From positions 1 through 15,615 of the forward strand of contig JBEBXQ010000117.1 in assembly GCA_040391535.1 (NCBI GenBank): DNA of 15,615 nt. Direction: 5' to 3'. The number at the start of each line of letters is the position of its first letter. The stretch's first letter is position 1. Made by a program: the position numbers and the translations under genes. The DNA comes from JBEBXQ01 sp040391535. GTDB lineage: Bacteria > Bacteroidota > Bacteroidia > Cytophagales > Spirosomataceae. Positions 12,493 through 15,615 of this stretch are shown in pieces. The notes under the pieces were generated by a model, which worked only from the letters and a program-made list of their open reading frames with translations, had not been told where the DNA came from and did no database searches.

Positions 12493-15021
12493 ATGAGAAA
12501 ATTTCTGTTTGTTTTATGTACCCTGAGCGGGCTGTGGGCACAAGCCCAGCATATAACCTACACGCCGTTATACGATGATACTGTTTTACAGCGGGACCTG
12601 GTTGTCAACCCTGTTACCGGCCATACCTCTGGTGAAGGTTCTGTCAGTACCACCGGAGCGGCGGTATATTCCATTCCGCTGAACCTGCCATCCGGCACGA
12701 ACGGGATGGCTCCATCTCTTTCACTGGAATATAACTCTATGACCGGTAACGGAGTGCTCGGCGCGGGATGGAATATCAGCGGACTGAGTGCCATTGTGCG
12801 GGTACCACAAACGGTGTATCACGATGGCAAGGCTGCGCCGGTAGGGCTTTCGGCTGATGACCGGTTTGCACTGGACGGACAGCGGCTGATTGTAAAATCG
12901 GGTACTTATGGTGCAACCGGTTCCGAATATGTAACTGAAAACGATAATTTTTCCACTGTTACGGCCCGGTCTGTACAAGGAGGGGGACCGTTATGGTTTG
13001 AGCTGACAGCCAAAGACGGAACCCGGATGGAATTTGGCAATACGCCTGATTCCCGCTTTCCGGATGAGGCAGGAGGGACGGTCATTTTCTGGCGGCTGAA
13101 CAAGGTGCAGACCCCTGATGGAAACTATATCGGGTACAGCTATATCAACGATGCCAGGGATCCGCGTATTGATGAAATACACTATACAGGAAATGCCGCT
13201 GCAGGGCTGGCTCCTTATAACAAGCTGAAGTTTACGTATAAAACCCGTTCTGACAGCAGTCATGTGTATGAAGGCGGGGCATTGATTCGCAGAAAGTTCC
13301 TGCTTGATCAGATTACGGTAACCACCGGTTCGGGTACAGAAGTACGCAGCTACGGGTTCCGGTACGGTTGGGACGAGGTGACATCCTACCTGAAGGAAGT
13401 CGTCGAAACAGGAAGTGATGGCAGCTCCTCTTACAATGCTACGGTCTTCAGGTACGGAGATGCCCCCACACCTTTTGTCCAGGAAACCGGCCCGGTGCTT
13501 CCTACAGATTACTCAGATTATATTTCCGGGGATTTTGACGGGAACGGAAAATCGGACATGCTTGTGGCAAAGTATATTACTGGCCTGCCCGGTAGTGGTG
13601 ACAATACTAAGCGGTATACAGGTTTCCTTGTTTACCGGGACGGAAATCCAGCCAATGCCTCTGCCGAAGTAACACTGGATGCCGGAACGCGGATCAACGC
13701 GGACCGGTACCGTGGAAACCACACTTCTTTCCTGCGTACTGATTTTAACGGTGACGGGGCGGATGATCTCCTGACAGCCAGTGTCAATACTTCCGGCAGC
13801 AGCGAGTTTGTGGAAAATATCCGGATGTACCGGGGAGGAAATACTTCAGGTGGTGTCCTGACATTTTCCAACAGCCTGGTTGTAAGGAATCCTACCCGGA
13901 GAACAATCATCCCTTTCCGCGGCTTTATGTTCAACGGGGATTTTGACGGTGATGGGAGGCAGGATTTCTTTACCCTGCTGCAGAACACCGATGGAACCGT
14001 CAAGGAGGCTGTTCTGACCAGGTATACAGCCGGAGGCGGCACGTTTTCGAATGCTCAGATGCTGCTGGTTGCCGATAGTAGCGACCTGGGCTATAAGCTG
14101 GCACTGGCTCCGCGCATATACATTCTGGATTTTGACGGAGACGGTAAGGAGGATATACTGACAGTTGCACAGAACGGCCAGTGTGAAATTTATTCCTGCA
14201 CATCCATTTCGGATAACATCTTTTATTTTTCCTCCGTGTATACGGCCACAGACCTGATAAAATCCAGCGACAGGGTATTCTTTGGTGACTTCAACGGAGA
14301 CGGCAAAACCGATCTGCTGTACCAGATTTATGCTGACGGTATCCAGAACTTCCTGCCCTGGAAAATAGCCTATGCAACGGGCAAGGGTTTTGTAAAGAAG
14401 GATTTTACCTTCCAGTCGGCCAATGGTGTAATAGTCAGTACCGATGTGCTGCATGTAGCGGATCTGAATGGCGACGGGCGGTCAGACATATACCACCAGT
14501 TCAATCATGACGAAGCAGTCACCTCACAGGTACACATGTATTACAGCAGGGGAAGCAGCTTTTACCTGCGGACGGCCACTGCCAATATCAGGGTGGCATG
14601 GTACAATGACGTTACTTCCGTGCCGTTTGACCTGAACGGCGACGGCCGGGCCGACGTGGTGGTGAGGATATCCGGTACGCGGGATACCCGGGTTGTTTCT
14701 CCGGGGAAATCCGGCCGGGAGCATCTCCTCGCAAAAGTACAGGATGGCATTGGCCATACTACCGCCTGGACCTATAAAAACCTGACGGAAGGTGGTACCT
14801 TTTATACCCGAGGCACCACAGGACCCACCGGTTTCCCTTTTCAGCGGATACAGCTTCCGTTTTATGCCGTACATACCTTCGATAACCAGGCTGGCCTCAG
14901 CGGGCAGGTTAGTATTTATGCCTATGAAAAAGCAGTATTACACCGGTCGGGAAAGGGTTTTACAGGATTCGGGAAAGTCAGTGCGCTGGACATTGTGTCC
15001 GGGCACAGAACAGAATGGTAG
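12493..15021 (+). CDS. Secreted SpvB/VCBS-repeat RHS protein, upstream part to in-frame TAG
   Basis: The 842 residues before the stop form the N-terminal part of a large exported RHS-type protein. A signal peptide (about 1-18, ending AQA) is followed by an SpvB/Tc-toxin-B-like region (VVNPVTGHTSGEGSVSTTGA, YSIPLNLPSGTNGMAPSLSL, GVLGAGWNISGLSAIVR). Seven FG-GAP/VCBS calcium-binding motifs of the form D-x-D/N-G-D/N-G-x-x-D start at Asp347, 417, 483, 546, 599, 657 and 713. A TcdB-middle-like segment follows, ending GKGFTGFGKVSALDIVSGHRTEW. The frame stops at TAG (15019-15021), but RHS-like sequence continues in the same frame to the end of the window, so the true product is much longer unless the stop is real. 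Such proteins form shells around C-terminal effectors in toxins and surface systems. It pairs with the T9SS protein upstream. Confidence 0.88.
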   Translation: MRKFLFVLCTLSGLWAQAQHITYTPLYDDTVLQRDLVVNPVTGHTSGEGSVSTTGAAVYSIPLNLPSGTNGMAPSLSLEYNSMTGNGVLGAGWNISGLSAIVRVPQTVYHDGKAAPVGLSADDRFALDGQRLIVKSGTYGATGSEYVTENDNFSTVTARSVQGGGPLWFELTAKDGTRMEFGNTPDSRFPDEAGGTVIFWRLNKVQTPDGNYIGYSYINDARDPRIDEIHYTGNAAAGLAPYNKLKFTYKTRSDSSHVYEGGALIRRKFLLDQITVTTGSGTEVRSYGFRYGWDEVTSYLKEVVETGSDGSSSYNATVFRYGDAPTPFVQETGPVLPTDYSDYISGDFDGNGKSDMLVAKYITGLPGSGDNTKRYTGFLVYRDGNPANASAEVTLDAGTRINADRYRGNHTSFLRTDFNGDGADDLLTASVNTSGSSEFVENIRMYRGGNTSGGVLTFSNSLVVRNPTRRTIIPFRGFMFNGDFDGDGRQDFFTLLQNTDGTVKEAVLTRYTAGGGTFSNAQMLLVADSSDLGYKLALAPRIYILDFDGDGKEDILTVAQNGQCEIYSCTSISDNIFYFSSVYTATDLIKSSDRVFFGDFNGDGKTDLLYQIYADGIQNFLPWKIAYATGKGFVKKDFTFQSANGVIVSTDVLHVADLNGDGRSDIYHQFNHDEAVTSQVHMYYSRGSSFYLRTATANIRVAWYNDVTSVPFDLNGDGRADVVVRISGTRDTRVVSPGKSGREHLLAKVQDGIGHTTAWTYKNLTEGGTFYTRGTTGPTGFPFQRIQLPFYAVHTFDNQAGLSGQVSIYAYEKAVLHRSGKGFTGFGKVSALDIVSGHRTEW

Positions 15022-15615
15022 CAGGACTTCGATGAAACCGTATTTACGGCAATACCTAAAAGCAGAGCCACGTGGTTTCCCGTACATAACGAGCTGATCA
15101 GCCGTGACGTATTTACCTGGGAACGGGTGTCGTCGGTGCCGGGAAGCTTCCGGATACAGGTCACCGGTATGGAACATACAGCCCTGGGAGGGGTAGTTAC
15201 GAATACGTCGCAGGTTTTCGACAGCTATGGCAACAGTACCCAAAGCACCGTCAATACACACGGCAGGCAGACGGTCAGTACGGTTACGGCCTGGACGGCC
15301 GCTCCGGGCAGCATTCCCAATAAACCGGAAACGGTGACGGTTACCACTACCCGCAACGGTGAGCCCTCATTTACACATACCACGCGGTTTACCTATAATA
15401 CGCTGGGACAGGTTATGTCCCGGACAGCGTTTGAAGGCCTACCCAAAAAGGTTGTGACCACCTACGGTTATTCGCCCCTGGGCAATGTTACCTCTGAGAC
15501 CGTCACTCCTCACGGGCCCGGTGCGCCTCCGGCCAGGACCACCTCTGCGACGTTCGATACCCAGGGCCGCTATGCCGTTACTTCTGTCAATGAACTGGGG
15601 CAGTCCTCGACAGTG
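15022..15615 (+). pseudogene. In-frame continuation of the RHS gene after TAG, runs off the window
   Basis: All 198 codons after the TAG are open in the same frame as the upstream gene and encode typical RHS-type sequence. Examples are QDFDETVFTAIPKS, SQVFDSYGNSTQSTVNTHG, FTYNTLGQVMSRTAFEG, TTYGYSPLGNVTSETVTPHG and FDTQGRYAVTSVNELGQ. Codon use and GC level do not change across the stop. There is no ribosome-binding site or convincing new start near the junction. The simplest reading is one long gene with a point nonsense mutation or a base error at 15019-15021. The 3' end lies outside the window, so the RHS core and any C-terminal effector cannot be judged. Confidence 0.85.

Noticed and set aside
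13846..14454. 202-codon open frame on the minus strand opposite the VCBS repeats
   Set aside because: It is opposite the seven clear DxDGDG-type repeats; there is no recognisable domain or start signal.
1..15615. CRISPR arrays, tRNA or rRNA genes, intact insertion sequences
   Set aside because: No regularly spaced repeats, no tRNA cloverleaf or rRNA sequence, and no transposase reading frame was found on either strand.

Overview
The window looks like a chromosomal stretch of a Bacteroidota bacterium. The direct signs are a type IX secretion (Por) C-terminal sorting domain at 11783-12409, a Bacteroidota-style -7 box (TATATTTG) at 5213-5220, an almost complete lack of Shine-Dalgarno sites, a lipoprotein PQQ dehydrogenase with an inserted cytochrome c domain, and a secreted SpvB/RHS protein. 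The order or genus cannot be fixed from the sequence; Chitinophagales, Cytophagales and Sphingobacteriales are all plausible.

Layout. (1) 1-1890: small accessory genes in one orientation: a GNAT acetyltransferase, then a DUF2200 and a DUF1801 protein. After the GNAT gene, and again after the DUF pair, lies a ~120 bp imperfect inverted repeat with similar arms. The first ten bases of the window look like the end of a third copy. This is the layout of integron-like gene cassettes, but no integrase is present and the repeats are diverged. (2) 1891-2138: a regulatory-looking spacer with strong palindromes. (3) 2139-4226: a PQQ-dependent dehydrogenase lipoprotein with its own c-type haem. It converges on (4) an AraC-family regulator on the minus strand (4249-5100). 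(5) 5287-8155: a tight three-gene operon divergent from that regulator: a PhyH-type 2-oxoglutarate/Fe(II) dioxygenase, a sugar-phosphate isomerase/epimerase-like TIM barrel and a Gfo/Idh/MocA oxidoreductase. The likely picture is a small sugar or polyol oxidation/isomerisation module under AraC control; the substrate is unknown. (6) 8377-8880: a small uncharacterised protein. (7) 9386-11290: a second AraC-family regulator, then an MBL-fold hydrolase of the NAPE-PLD/UlaG-like type. (8) 11291-11782: a gene-free stretch rich in hairpins, ending in a strong intrinsic terminator. It shares a ~42 bp element with the spacer at 8258-8298. (9) 11783-15615: a short T9SS-exported protein with one RHS-like motif, then a large exported SpvB/VCBS/RHS protein. 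The latter reading frame is cut by a single in-frame TAG at 15019-15021 but stays open, with clear RHS-like sequence, to the end of the window.

The observations most worth a second look are the cassette-like repeats around the accessory genes, the structured gene-free region at 11291-11690 with its dispersed repeat, and the in-frame amber codon in the RHS gene. No complete novel defence or mobile system is evident.
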